A stretch of 64,000 bases of DNA from Ktedonobacteria bacterium brp13 (GCA_015099395.1 AP024096.1:4898001-4962000); one strand, 5' to 3'; numbered from the stretch's first letter, positions 41,912 to 51,471 are shown. Notes: generated by a model from the letters alone, not told the origin. A program made the numbers and translations.

Positions 41912-43273
41912 CTAGCGATTACCGACGCGTACGAGCAGGGCAACGCACTCGATATGATATGTCTGGGGAAACATATCGACAGGCTGGGCCGAGACAAGTC
42001 GATAGCGTCCACCGGCACAGAACGTCGCAATATCACGAGCCAGTGTACTGGGGTCACACGAGACATAGCAGATGGCACGTGGGGCCATCGTCATAATCGC
42101 CTGCAACGCCTTGGGATGACATCCAGCGCGTGGTGGATCGACCAGCGCCACATCGATACGTTCGTGACGATAGTGTAACTGATTCAGGACCCGTTCCAGG
42201 GTCCCTTCCAGTGCCGTAATATTGTTCTGATTATTGAGTGCACAGCCGGCCCGTGCATCCATAACGGCACTCGGTTGTGACTCGACCCCAATGACACGCG
42301 AGGACTGGGAAGCCAGGAAGGTAGAGAAGAGCCCCACACCACTATAACCATCCAGCACCACTTCGTGACGCTGCGGCTTGAGTGCCTCCATCGCCTGTTC
42401 TACCAGCGTCGATGTCTGGATCGGATTCACCTGGAAGAAAGAGTCAGCAGAGATACGGAAACGGCGTCCCAGCACGATATCCGTCAGGAACTCCTGACCA
42501 ACAAAGACGCGACCAAAGCGACCACCAACGCGCTCAATAATCACACCCACGATACCAGGAGCGATCGTCATCAGCTCCTGCGCAAGCTGCTGTGGATTCT
42601 CAATCATCGATCCCGGTCGAGCATTCAGAATTAAAAGCGTCGGTACCGCCTTCACATCATTCGGAGCGATCCCGGTCGCGGCATTACTCACTGCACCAAT
42701 AGCACCACGGATCGTCACACTCTGAAGCATCTGGCCAAGCTCATCGCCAAAATAGTCGATCAATTTCCTGCGCACAAGTTGATACACTTGATCTAATGCG
42801 GGATGGAGCAGGCCACACTCTTCTAGATCCTGGACTACATGGCTCTCAGCGAACTGGAAGCCAATCTCGCCAGCGGAGCCCACCTTAAATACAGCATAGT
42901 TGCGATAATGCCAGGGTGGAACATTCGCAGGCATCCCAATCGTAGGATGAACAAGGGCATCAGTCTGTTTACCGATACGAACCAGCAACTGGCGCACAAT
43001 ATGTGCCTTCCAGGTCAACTGTGCCGGATAGGCAATATGTTGCCACTGACAACCACTATCAGTGAGCTCAGGAAAAGCCGGCTCGACCCGCTCGGGTCCT
43101 GGACGCAGGATCTCCAAAAGCTCAGCACGTGCATGACCGCGACGCTCCTCAACAATATCCACACGAACCCTCTCTCCCGGAATCCCTCCCGGAACAAACA
43201 GCACGCGTCCCTCATAGCGCCCTACGGCGTCGCCTCCGTAGGCAAGGTCTGTAAGTTCAACATCAATGCTCAT
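41912..43273 (-). CDS. RNA (uracil-5-)-methyltransferase, TrmA/RlmD family
   Basis: 453 residues from ATG 43273 (GAGGTGATC upstream). SAM-dependent m5U methyltransferase of rRNA or tRNA. An N-terminal TRAM domain (SIDVELTDLAYGGDAVGRYE, VRVDIVEERRGHARAELLEI) is followed by the central domain and the methyltransferase core: VLDGYSGVGLFSTFLAS, VDPPRAGCHPKALQAI and the catalytic cysteine in CYVSCDPSTLARDIA. Of the four iron-sulphur cysteines usual in RlmD-like enzymes, only two are evident (SGCQWQH and EECGLLHP); the positions of the first two read Phe and Ser. It may bind no cluster. Target base cannot be assigned from sequence alone. Confidence 0.9.
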   Translation of the reverse strand: MSIDVELTDLAYGGDAVGRYEGRVLFVPGGIPGERVRVDIVEERRGHARAELLEILRPGPERVEPAFPELTDSGCQWQHIAYPAQLTWKAHIVRQLLVRIGKQTDALVHPTIGMPANVPPWHYRNYAVFKVGSAGEIGFQFAESHVVQDLEECGLLHPALDQVYQLVRRKLIDYFGDELGQMLQSVTIRGAIGAVSNAATGIAPNDVKAVPTLLILNARPGSMIENPQQLAQELMTIAPGIVGVIIERVGGRFGRVFVGQEFLTDIVLGRRFRISADSFFQVNPIQTSTLVEQAMEALKPQRHEVVLDGYSGVGLFSTFLASQSSRVIGVESQPSAVMDARAGCALNNQNNITALEGTLERVLNQLHYRHERIDVALVDPPRAGCHPKALQAIMTMAPRAICYVSCDPSTLARDIATFCAGGRYRLVSAQPVDMFPQTYHIECVALLVRVGNR

Positions 43274-43412
43274 GATCACCTCGGCGGCACCCAACGACAT
43301 CCACATCGTCTAGCCGTCCCATCTTTCCAGCGTTTTTGTATTTTTCAATTCTTACTACTACATAACCCCAACAATTGGACAGGATTGAGAGTGAACTCGC
43401 ACGAGTACCTGC

Positions 43413-44420
43413 TTACCAGGTGATTGGTCGCTTGGGTTGACCATAGAGTCGTGTACCGAAGCGGCTTAAGAAGACGGCCCCTAGCCCGATCATGCCCACC
43501 AACAAGCTAATAATCCAGCCAATATAGGGGAGCGATCCTAAAAACGCCAGGACGGCTAAACCCACAACGATCTGCACCATGCGTGTATTCTGATTGGGGG
43601 CAATCCGCTGTACAATCATATCTCCGACGATCCAGCCGACAGAGACTGTACCTAAGGCCCAGGCCGCAATAAAACCAACTGCGACCAGTATGGCAAACGG
43701 AATAGCAATAATGAGAGCGATCAGTACCGCTAAGATAATTGGTGCGAGCAACATACTCAGCAGACCCAGGGCAAGACTACGCCGCAGCTTGCTTTTAGCC
43801 GTTGTGCGGACTAGCATAACATGCTCTGGTAACAACGTTGTTAAGACAATACCCAACATCACCCAGGTAATTATATACCAGAAACGCAGTTGAACCCCGG
43901 CATTATTCCCCAATAACATATCCAGGCCTCCCGTGCAGTGAAAAACACTGCCGTGAAGCTGCATACCATCTCCCTCTGTCCAATTCCCTCCACAAACATG
44001 TATATCCCCATTGACATGGGCGCGATCAGGGGTGAAAAGGTTCCCTCCATAAAGAGAAATGTTCCCATCCACAACACCATCAACGATGACGTTTCCTCCA
44101 AAAGCTACCACGTCCCCTATGACCTCACCATGAATCACGACCTGCCCCCCAAAAGAGGTCACATCCCCACATACTACCTCTCCTCTGCTCACCTCCACCA
44201 CACCACCAAAGTTCGGCTTACGCTGCGTCCCCTGGCAACCGCTATCCAATCCACGATGCTCTGTTCCTTCCAGAGACCGCGACTGATCCGTTTGCGCAGC
44301 GTGCGCAGTGGGCGTCCCACTGATAAGTGCTTCTATTCCCCCAACTATTAAGAACGCTGCTAAGAGCAGAAGCCTCGGCAGCGTGAGCATGAATCGTTGT
44401 CTTAGCGAGACCTTTTGCAT
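43413..44420 (-). CDS. Polymer-forming (bactofilin-like) membrane protein
   Basis: About 335 residues from ATG 44420 (GGGAG 8 bases upstream); the frame is open to 44516. A signal-like hydrophobic segment (LTLPRLLLLAAFLIVGGIEA) is followed by an AHAAQ cleavage-like site. Next come beta-helix repeats: GGVVEVSRGEVVCGDVTSFG, then GQVVIHGEVIGDVVAFGGNV, VDGVVDGNISLYGGN, VNGDIHVCGGN, the periodic G-x-V pattern of polymer-forming domains. The C-terminal half has four to five membrane helices (about 190-320). The polymer domain would be outside the cell, unlike true bactofilins. It follows the sigma/anti-sigma genes by 60 bases, as third gene of that operon. Confidence 0.75.
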   Translation of the reverse strand: MQKVSLRQRFMLTLPRLLLLAAFLIVGGIEALISGTPTAHAAQTDQSRSLEGTEHRGLDSGCQGTQRKPNFGGVVEVSRGEVVCGDVTSFGGQVVIHGEVIGDVVAFGGNVIVDGVVDGNISLYGGNLFTPDRAHVNGDIHVCGGNWTEGDGMQLHGSVFHCTGGLDMLLGNNAGVQLRFWYIITWVMLGIVLTTLLPEHVMLVRTTAKSKLRRSLALGLLSMLLAPIILAVLIALIIAIPFAILVAVGFIAAWALGTVSVGWIVGDMIVQRIAPNQNTRMVQIVVGLAVLAFLGSLPYIGWIISLLVGMIGLGAVFLSRFGTRLYGQPKRPITW

Positions 44421-44479
44421 ACTAGAACTCCCTATCATGACCTCCCGGCCTGCCCGGCGGTCATGACCTTCGCCTCTGG

Positions 44480-45070
44480 CTACGCCTCTTTCGGAGGACG
44501 CATTAAGCGAAGCCACATCCCCATCATGACAACCACTACAAATGCCAATCCTGAGAGCAGAAAGTTGTCGCGTGTGATATACGCCAACTCATTTTGTAGA
44601 TACTCTCCCAGAACAACCATTGTATCAATTCCTCCTTCGAGGAATGTGAGCGCCTTGATCGCAATAGTGGTTTGCATGACCATTACGATCAAAAACAGTA
44701 GCGGTATGCTGCTGACAAGGAGGAAGCTTAGTGCTACTCCGACAGTTCCAGCTTTGCGCATTCGCGCAACCCGTGTCTGCTGCTGCTGCCGAATGTGGTC
44801 GAGCTGTGCAGTGATCTGCTTTTGTTGTTGTACCGCTCGCATGATCTGGTCGGTCGAGACACTTGACCTTGACGTCCGGGCCACTGGAGTTATTGTCCTC
44901 TTCACACTGGGGGAAGAGACGAACAAGGATTCGAGTTGCTTTTCGCTTTGCTCACAGGCACGACACTCTGCGCAGTGCACAAGGTGTTCTTGCAATGCCT
45001 CGGCTTGCGACGGCTCTAGATCGCCATCACGCTGAGCGCTGAGCCATTCTCTAGCGTCGCGACAGCGCAT
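44480..45070 (-). CDS. Zinc-finger anti-sigma factor, membrane protein
   Basis: 196 residues. The N-terminus carries the zf-HC2 motif H29-x3-C33-x2-C36 (EHLVHCAECRACE). A coiled, Gln-rich segment (MRAVQQQKQITAQLDHIRQQ) precedes two membrane helices: about 113-135 (GVALSFLLVSSIPLLFLIVM) and 170-188 (LSGLAFVVVVMMGMWL). It starts inside the sigma gene (20-base overlap), typical of translational coupling with its target. Probably binds and silences the sigma factor encoded upstream. Confidence 0.88.
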   Translation of the reverse strand: MRCRDAREWLSAQRDGDLEPSQAEALQEHLVHCAECRACEQSEKQLESLFVSSPSVKRTITPVARTSRSSVSTDQIMRAVQQQKQITAQLDHIRQQQQTRVARMRKAGTVGVALSFLLVSSIPLLFLIVMVMQTTIAIKALTFLEGGIDTMVVLGEYLQNELAYITRDNFLLSGLAFVVVVMMGMWLRLMRPPKEA

Positions 45071-45815
45071 CGATCTGTCCCTCCTCGCTTGGTTGCTGCT
45101 GCTGCTGCATATAGCGGGCTAACAACTCACGGGCACGATGTAGCCGTGCCTTGACCAGCGCCGGTGTGAGCGTCAATGCGTTGGCAATCTCTTCATAGGA
45201 GAAGTCATGCCAGTAGCGCAGCACGATCACGGCACGGTATTTTGCGGGAAGGCGTTGCAGGTAGGTCTGGATCTCGTCTTGCTGTTCACCCTGTAGCGCT
45301 GACTGTTCGGGGCTGACCCCCACATCGACGATCCACTCTAAAAATGGTACATCCTCCAATGGCAAGGCCAGGAAACGACGCCTGCGCAGTTGGTCGATCG
45401 CCAGGTGCGATGCGATGGAAAGTAACCAGGTGCTGAATTTATGGACAGGTTTATAAGTCGCAAGCTGTGTATACGCTCGCACAAAGGTCTCCTGCGTGAT
45501 ATCCTCAGCCTCAGTAGTATTCCCAAGCATGCGGTACGCGAGGTTCTGTACGGCATCTTTGTAACGCTCAACGAGCGTCGCGAAGAGGTCCTGGTCGCCA
45601 TCGAGAATACATTCGACGAGCGCGGTATCGCCCATCGATGCCACTGCGGCACCCGTACGGCTACTAGAGACCGGGCTAACGACCTCTTGTACCCCACTGG
45701 TACCAGTTAACGACCCACTATTCGAACTACGACGCACCTTCTTAGCTGGTGTTCCAAGGGCACCTGTCCCTATACCACCCAGTATATTTGAAGCGTTTAC
45801 CGTTGATTCTAGCAT
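45051..45815 (-). CDS. ECF-family RNA polymerase sigma factor
   Basis: 254 residues. A disordered Ser/Gly/Thr-rich N-terminus of ~58 residues precedes region 2: DLFATLVERYKDAVQNLAYR, TEAEDITQETFVRAYTQ and FSTWLLSIASHLAIDQLRRR. Region 4 is LPAKYRAVIVLRYWHDFSYE then EIANALTLTPALVKARLHRA. The start is uncertain: ATG 45815 has no clear ribosome site, and ATG 45635 (MGDTALVECIL) would remove the low-complexity extension. Overlaps the anti-sigma gene by 20 bases; a bactofilin-like gene follows. The C-terminal Gln run (MQQQQQPSEEGQ) is simple-sequence. Confidence 0.92.
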   Translation of the reverse strand: MLESTVNASNILGGIGTGALGTPAKKVRRSSNSGSLTGTSGVQEVVSPVSSSRTGAAVASMGDTALVECILDGDQDLFATLVERYKDAVQNLAYRMLGNTTEAEDITQETFVRAYTQLATYKPVHKFSTWLLSIASHLAIDQLRRRRFLALPLEDVPFLEWIVDVGVSPEQSALQGEQQDEIQTYLQRLPAKYRAVIVLRYWHDFSYEEIANALTLTPALVKARLHRARELLARYMQQQQQPSEEGQIDALSRR

Positions 45816-46663
45816 TTTACACCGCTCATGTATTCTTCATAATCCAGTTGAGATCATTCGGGAACGACAGACTGCATCTTCTATGGTCTTTTACGAGCAG
45901 CGGATAAAAAAGTTGTAATCTTTTGTTGCAGTGTAACACGAGTATCTTTCCCTGACAAGTAGGTAGATGTTTCATCTATCTCTGCATTTTATGAACAAAA
46001 CATCATAAAAACGACACTCGCCTGTACTCTTTTATCTGCCTGTTTCCCATTTGTTTCCCGGCTGTTTATCACGAAGGCAAGCGAGGGCAAGCCCGCGCAA
46101 TCTCACTGGATAAAACATTCTCTATTATTACGAGGATTCAATCATCCTCTTCTCTATCTTCGGCAAAGAGAGAAATTTATCTTCCCTATCATAGGACTGT
46201 TGAGCCTAAAGGTAAAGGTCCAGAACTTTCTACTCCCTACAACTACTCTTTATAAGGTATAGACGTAACAATTTGTCTCTCTCAAATATTGTAACAAATT
46301 ATGAGCCCTATTCTATTGCCTGCTGCAGCATTCCCTACCATAAAATGCCATGTTATTCAAATTGTGATCAAGCTGAGAAGAGAGATGAGTAGAATGGTGA
46401 ATGATTAGAAGAGAGTAGAGACGGTTGCGTAAAAAAATCGCTAATAACCATCAAAACTGGAAATACAGCTAATGCTTGTCCCCCTCTCCGAGGGGGGAGA
46501 TAGCTTTAGCTATCGGGGGGAGCCATCCTCGCCTTCTGCTCTCGATGACTATTCTATGCCAACTATTGCTTTAGCATCTATAGTCTGTAATCGAGGATTA
46601 CAGGGCATTGCTAGCATTCTACTTTGAGGGGGTATAACATGAAGTAGCTTTTAGAGAAAAAAA
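45816..46663. other. Long intergenic region upstream of a sigma operon
   Basis: About 850 bases with no convincing ORF. It contains a diverged MITE-like element (46467-46640) and pyrimidine-rich stretches; the rest has no visible structure. Probably includes the promoter of the sigma gene at 45815. Confidence 0.5.
46467..46640. repeat. Diverged copy of MITE-like element
   Basis: Shares GCTAAT...CCCCTCtccGAGGGGGGAGA at one end and TCGAGGATTACAGG then GCTAGCATTCTACT with the two copies at 51579-52140. It contains the hairpin GATAGCtttaGCTATC flanked by C/G runs. Terminal inverted repeats are partly lost. Confidence 0.55.
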
Positions 46664-46746
46664 TGGGGCGAGGGGGAGTCGAACCCCCACGACCTTGCAG
46701 TCAGGAGATTTTAAGTCTCCGGCGTCTACCATTCCGCCATCGCCCC
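46664..46746 (-). tRNA. tRNA-Leu (anticodon UAA)
   Basis: 83 bases. Acceptor stem GGGGCGA / TCGCCCC with discriminator A; D-arm GGCGGAATGGTAGACGC; anticodon loop CTTAAAA gives UAA; long variable arm as required for a class II tRNA; T-arm GGGGG-TTCGACT-CCCCC. The CCA end is not encoded. Preceded by a near-consensus promoter. Confidence 0.96.
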
Positions 46747-46787
46747 ACGTTGTCTTGCTGTACAGCTATGCGTTGTAAGCAAGTTCG

Positions 46788-46816
46788 ATAATATCATGCT
46801 TCACCCCGACAGTCAA
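46788..46816 (-). promoter_or_regulatory. Sigma-70 promoter for tRNA-Leu
   Basis: Minus strand: TTGACT (46811-46816) and TATTAT (46788-46793), spacer 17 bases, with TG before the -10 (TGATATTAT). Transcription would start near 46781, about 35 bases before the mature tRNA. Confidence 0.75.
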
Positions 46817-47046
46817 TAACTTTTCCGACCTTTTTTTCCGCTTTTCCAAAGATACGGTGTATTACTTATATGAGAGGGCGAATACGAGGTCACTCCTTGC
46901 TTCTTTACTACTCGCACTTGCATCCTGGCCTCCTATATTCTCGTGTCCGCCCTTCTCTTTTTCCTTTTCTTGTTTTATATGAATTTATATTCTCTTCCCC
47001 GAATATAATCTCTGTAGTATAAAAGACCATTTTGTTCCGCTGAATA

Positions 47047-47075
47047 TTGACGCGCACTGCTATCTAAGGCATAAT
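47047..47075 (+). promoter_or_regulatory. Sigma-70 promoter upstream of mnmG
   Basis: TTGACG (47047-47052) and CATAAT (47070-47075) with an exact 17-base spacer. Leaves a leader of about 165 bases. Confidence 0.65.
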
Positions 47076-47247
47076 ACGTTGTGTAAATTTTTATTCATTC
47101 AGGTAACATGCGCTGAGCGACTCAGGGTCTCAGAGTCACTTCTGAATACTCTCTGTTGTCACTCTTACGGCCATCCATTACGGCTCATGCTACTGCTATC
47201 GCTGATAGTAATCCGATATATCTAGAATTCAATCAGGTAACAAGCAA

Positions 47248-49392
47248 ATGACAAACGGCACTGAAAACATACAGATGTCCCCTGACCAGCTTTTGCGGGG
47301 ACGCTACGAGGTAATTGTTGTAGGAGCGGGACATGCGGGCTGTGAGGCAGCACTGGCGAGCGCTCGCATGGGCCGCAAGACACTGCTGCTGACGATGAAT
47401 CTGGATAGCGTGGCGTTGATGCCTTGCAATCCTTCTATGGGCGGTCCCGCCAAGGGCCATCTGATTAAGGAGATCGATGCGCTGGGCGGCGAGATCGGGC
47501 GCAATACCGATCGGACGTTTATTCAGATCCGCATGCTCAATACGAGTAAGGGTCCAGCCGTCCAGGCACTGCGCGCACAGTGTGATAAGCAGGCGTACCG
47601 TCTGGCGATGAAGTTTGTACTGGAGTGCCAGCCAAATCTGGATATGCGCCAGGCTACCATTACACAGTTATTACATGAGCCCCTCGGCGAGGGTCGCTAT
47701 AAGATGACTGGCGTGGTCACGAGCAATGGCTGGCGCTATGAGGCTCCTGCGATCATTATGACGACTGGCACCTTTATTAATGGTCGTCTGGTGGTGGGAG
47801 AGAAGACACAGCCCGGTGGACGTGCTGGCGAGGGTCCGGCACTGGGCATCTCCGATTCGCTACGTGCGATGGGACTGGAGGTACGCCGCTTTAAGACAGG
47901 GACACCACCACGTATCGATGCACGCTCGATCGATTATAGTAAGACAGAGCCACAGCCTGGTAGCCGTGTGCCACTCTATTTCTCGCGGGATCGCGCGGCC
48001 CGTGAGGATGTACAGCTCCCTGGCGGGAAACCTAATCCTGTCTATCCTACGACGGCGGAGGATCTGCACGGCTGGCGACCGCAGTTACCCTGCTATCTCG
48101 TACGCACATCGGAGAAGACGCATCAGGTCATTCGTGACAATCTGCATCGCTCACCGCTCTACACGGGCGTCATTGAGGGCATCGGACCACGCTACTGTCC
48201 CTCCATCGAAGATAAGATTGTGCGCTTCGCCGATAAGACGTCACACCAGATCTTTCTGGAGCCAGAAGGTTGGCGCACTGGCGAGGTCTATGTACAGGGT
48301 ATGAATACCAGTCTGCCAGAAGATGTACAGATCGCAATGCTGCATAGTATTCCTGGTCTGGAGCGAGCAGAGATGATGCGCGTTGGCTACGCAGTCGAAT
48401 ATGACTTTGTGCCGCCCCATCAACTCTTCCCCAGCATGCAGACAAAGCCGGTGACGGGTCTCTTCCTGGCCGGTCAGATCAATGGTACCTCTGGCTATGA
48501 GGAGGCGGCAGCGCAAGGGCTTATGGCCGGTATCAATGCCGCACTGTATGCCCGCGATGCTGGTACTTTTGTCCTGGGTCGCCACGAGGCCTATATCGGT
48601 GTATTGATTGATGATCTGGTCACACGACCACTGAGCGAGCCTTATCGCTTGCATACATCACGCGCCGAGCATCGCCTCCTGCTACGTCCGGATAGCGCGG
48701 ATCTGCGTCTGAGCGATCACGCGTACCAGCTGGGACTGATCGATGAGACACGCTATCTAGAGGTCGTGCAAAAGCGTGCTGCGATCATCCAGGCTATCGA
48801 TCATCTGGATCAGCTCTCATTCACTTCGTCGCGCCTCGTTGAGCAGTGCGCTGAAGAGGCAGGCATCGCTCCACTGGGTCAGTTGATGACGGGCCGCGAA
48901 CTGTTGCGCCGTCCTGAGGTTCACTACCGGCAACTCGCGACCTTCGCGCAACGCGTCGAAGCTGAGAAAGAGCAGGCTCTCCTCACATTTCAGAGCACAT
49001 TGCAGTCTGAAGCAGTAGAGTTGGTAGTCGAGGCAGCTTCAGATATGCTCGCAGTTGATACTATTGTTGACACAATAACCACCACTCTGACACTGCCACT
49101 CCTGGAGGATGAGGCGGCTGAAGAGGTGGATATGCAGGTCAAGTACGAGACCTACATTCGTAAGCAAGAGCAGATGGTGCACCGTACACGACGTCTGGAA
49201 GAGATGCGCATCCCGGAGACGCTGGATTACCAGACTGTTCCGCATCTACGCACCGAGGCTCGCCAGAAGTTGCTACGTACATTACCACGTACAGTCGGAC
49301 AGGCGGCACGTGTAGAAGGCGTAACCCCTGCTGACGTTGCGATACTGATGATCTACGTAGAGAAATTACGTGCATTAAAGGCTTCGTCTTGA
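47248..49392 (+). CDS. mnmG: tRNA uridine-5-carboxymethylaminomethyl modification enzyme MnmG (GidA)
   Basis: 714 residues, about 80 longer than most MnmG. With MnmE it modifies U34 of tRNAs using FAD and folate. The FAD-binding start is YEVIVVGAGHAGCEAALASA. Hallmarks follow: MPCNPSMGGPAKGHLIKEID, ALGGEIGRNTDRTFIQIRML, NTSKGPAVQALRAQ, RVGYAVEYDFVPPHQLFPSM and LFLAGQINGTSGYEEAAAQG. The C-terminal helical domain (RTSRAEHRLLLRPDSADLRL; the typical SRAEYRLLLR) includes an extra segment near 600-640, which accounts for part of the length. The MnmE gene is not adjacent. Confidence 0.96.
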   Translation: MTNGTENIQMSPDQLLRGRYEVIVVGAGHAGCEAALASARMGRKTLLLTMNLDSVALMPCNPSMGGPAKGHLIKEIDALGGEIGRNTDRTFIQIRMLNTSKGPAVQALRAQCDKQAYRLAMKFVLECQPNLDMRQATITQLLHEPLGEGRYKMTGVVTSNGWRYEAPAIIMTTGTFINGRLVVGEKTQPGGRAGEGPALGISDSLRAMGLEVRRFKTGTPPRIDARSIDYSKTEPQPGSRVPLYFSRDRAAREDVQLPGGKPNPVYPTTAEDLHGWRPQLPCYLVRTSEKTHQVIRDNLHRSPLYTGVIEGIGPRYCPSIEDKIVRFADKTSHQIFLEPEGWRTGEVYVQGMNTSLPEDVQIAMLHSIPGLERAEMMRVGYAVEYDFVPPHQLFPSMQTKPVTGLFLAGQINGTSGYEEAAAQGLMAGINAALYARDAGTFVLGRHEAYIGVLIDDLVTRPLSEPYRLHTSRAEHRLLLRPDSADLRLSDHAYQLGLIDETRYLEVVQKRAAIIQAIDHLDQLSFTSSRLVEQCAEEAGIAPLGQLMTGRELLRRPEVHYRQLATFAQRVEAEKEQALLTFQSTLQSEAVELVVEAASDMLAVDTIVDTITTTLTLPLLEDEAAEEVDMQVKYETYIRKQEQMVHRTRRLEEMRIPETLDYQTVPHLRTEARQKLLRTLPRTVGQAARVEGVTPADVAILMIYVEKLRALKASS

Positions 49393-49418
49393 CACTACAC
49401 GCATACAACGTGTACCAT
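49389..49418 (+). promoter_or_regulatory. Candidate promoter for response regulator/kinase pair
   Basis: TTGACA (49389-49394, overlapping the mnmG stop) and TACCAT (49413-49418), spacer 18. The -35 is perfect, the -10 weak. Lies about 185 bases before the regulator start. Confidence 0.35.
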
Positions 49419-49600
49419 ACACATATTACTCAGTTATAATGTATCAATATGTTACAGAACCAGAGATGTGCGTTCCCCCCTACCTGCGTCTCTGGCTCTC
49501 GTTTGCATATATATTCTATTCGCGATGCAAGTACAAGGAAGGATACTAGAGAGTACGGGGATGGGTAGCAAAATGCTGGTATCGAGAAGAGGGGAAGACT

Positions 49601-50284
49601 GTGTACATTCTAGTCGTTGATGACGATCGGTTTGCGAATACGCTGGTACAATTCGTTCTCAGTAAAGAAGGCTACGAGGTCGAAACGGCGGATAATCCTC
49701 GTGGCGCACTGCAAATGATTCAGAAGCGAGAACCGGACCTGTTGATATTGGATGTCACAATGCCCTATATCAACGGCTTCGAGTTTTCAGCGAAGCTACG
49801 CGCTGAAGGCTATGAGATCCCGCTTATTTTTATGACCGCTCAGGATACTATTGAGGCGAAACTGCAGGGCTTTCATATCGGTGCAGATGACTACATTTGC
49901 AAACCTTACAATCACCAGGAACTTGTGGCGCGCGTACAGGCTGTTCTGCGCCGCATCAAGAAGAATGGCAAAGTTGGCAACCAGAGCCTACGTGGTGGAC
50001 AGGTAGAGCTATTCCCGGCCGAGTTAAAGGTAACGGTCAACGGTCAATCCCCCATTACGTTGACACCTACCGAAATGCATGTGTTACGGGTGTTAATGAA
50101 TAGCGCAGGCCAGGTAGTCAATAGGGACCAGTTGTTGGCGGAAGTATGGAATGACAATGAAAATAATAGTAATATCGTTGATGTTTATATCCGCCGTTTA
50201 CGGATGAAATTGGAGACAGATCCGGACAGACCGCAATACATTGTGTCAGTACGAGGGATAGGCTATAAGTTTGTAGGGAAATAG
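49601..50284 (+). CDS. OmpR-family response regulator
   Basis: 227 residues. Receiver domain 1-120: acidic pocket VVDDDR, phosphoacceptor Asp51 in LLILDVTMP, Thr in FMTAQD and Lys in ICKPYN. The C-terminal winged helix, about 130-226, has TLTPTEMHVLRVLMNSAGQV and the recognition helix SNIVDVYIRRLRMKLE. Start is GTG 49601 with a GAGGGGA ribosome site. Next gene, a soluble histidine kinase, starts 26 bases after the stop; the two should form a two-component system. Signal unknown. Confidence 0.92.
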   Translation: MYILVVDDDRFANTLVQFVLSKEGYEVETADNPRGALQMIQKREPDLLILDVTMPYINGFEFSAKLRAEGYEIPLIFMTAQDTIEAKLQGFHIGADDYICKPYNHQELVARVQAVLRRIKKNGKVGNQSLRGGQVELFPAELKVTVNGQSPITLTPTEMHVLRVLMNSAGQVVNRDQLLAEVWNDNENNSNIVDVYIRRLRMKLETDPDRPQYIVSVRGIGYKFVGK

Positions 50285-50310
50285 TAGAAGTAGGGAAGGC
50301 TGGGGTTAGG

Positions 50311-51471
50311 GTGCGGAAGCGTACACAAAAACAGACACAGACCACGGATATCGACGCAAGTAATTGTTCTTTTCACACACAACGTTCTCAGGTATGCACT
50401 GAACTGGTGACACATACCTCTGATTTAATGATTGTCTTACGCGAGGATTTTCGGATGGTCGATGTGAACCTCGCGGCATCCCAAAGCTTGGAATTGAGTA
50501 CCGAAGAGGCGACGGGGCAGACGGGGCTCGACTGCCGTACGGTACTGGGCTGCCAGAACCTCAATCGGATGGTGCTCTGTGGTACCTCCAGTTGTCCACT
50601 GGTTCGCGCGCAGCGACAAGGCTCTCTGCCAAATGAGGAATTGATCCTGGGTATCGAGCCTGAACACTCCTATGAGGTATCGGCCAGCATCACTCCTGTG
50701 ACCATCGATGATACCTTCTACGCCATCTTCACGGCACGCGATATGTCCGCGCTCAAAGTTATCAATAGCGTTCGCTCAAACTTTGTCTCGATGATCTCAC
50801 ATGAGCTACGTACACCCCTCAATTCGGTCCATGGCTTTATCGATCTCCTCTTGCAGGGTCATATGGGCGCGCTGACAGATGAGCAGCATACCTATCTTGG
50901 CTATACTCAAGAAGGGGTCCAGCAACTCATCGCTATCGTTGAAGATATCCTCTTTATGACGCGCTCCGATCTCGGACAGTTTGAAGTAAAGCAGCAGGAG
51001 TTCCATCTGCTCAGTCTGGTACGCCAGGTAACACGCAGCCTGCAACCACAGGCGGCCAGGGCAGAGGTCGCCCTCTGTTCTACGCTCAATGACGATGTGC
51101 CGGCACTCTCGATCGATCCTCAACGCATCAAGCAAGTCTTAAGCAATCTCATCGCGAATGCTATCAAATTCACGCCACCGGGCGGAACGGTTACGGTCAG
51201 TTCACGCCGCCACGATGAGCACTTCGAGATGATCTCAGTTGAGGATACTGGCTATGGTATCCCGCCCGAGGATAGTCAGCATGTCTTTGAGCGTTTCTAT
51301 CAATCCAACCATAGCCAGCAATCAAAGATGGGCGGCTATGGTCTGGGACTCGCAATCGCGAAATTGATTGTGGAGCAGCATGGTGGGACAATCGGCTTTG
51401 ATACGGTTATCAATAAAGGTACCACCTTCTACTTTACCGTCCCTCTCTTCATACAAGGACAACCCACTTGA
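50311..51471 (+). CDS. PAS-domain histidine kinase, soluble
   Basis: 386 residues, no membrane helix. A PAS-like sensor domain spans about 28-140 (THTSDLMIVLREDFRMVDVN), with several cysteines (DCRTVLGCQNLNRMVLCGTS), which might bind a metal or be redox-sensitive. HisKA domain with the phosphoacceptor His164 in SMISHELRTPLNSVHG. HATPase domain: N-box LSNLIANAIKFTPPGG, G1 VEDTGYGIPPED, F-box FERFYQ and G2 GGYGLGLAIAKL. Start GTG 50311 with a weak purine-rich site. Encoded directly after its presumed response regulator. Confidence 0.9.
   Translation: MRKRTQKQTQTTDIDASNCSFHTQRSQVCTELVTHTSDLMIVLREDFRMVDVNLAASQSLELSTEEATGQTGLDCRTVLGCQNLNRMVLCGTSSCPLVRAQRQGSLPNEELILGIEPEHSYEVSASITPVTIDDTFYAIFTARDMSALKVINSVRSNFVSMISHELRTPLNSVHGFIDLLLQGHMGALTDEQHTYLGYTQEGVQQLIAIVEDILFMTRSDLGQFEVKQQEFHLLSLVRQVTRSLQPQAARAEVALCSTLNDDVPALSIDPQRIKQVLSNLIANAIKFTPPGGTVTVSSRRHDEHFEMISVEDTGYGIPPEDSQHVFERFYQSNHSQQSKMGGYGLGLAIAKLIVEQHGGTIGFDTVINKGTTFYFTVPLFIQGQPT

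Larger units (their letters stand above)
46747..47247. other. Divergent intergenic region between tRNA-Leu and mnmG
   Basis: 500 bases holding a promoter on each strand (46788-46816 minus, 47047-47075 plus) and about 170 bases of mnmG leader with no ORF. Several short T-rich stretches lie between. Confidence 0.5.
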
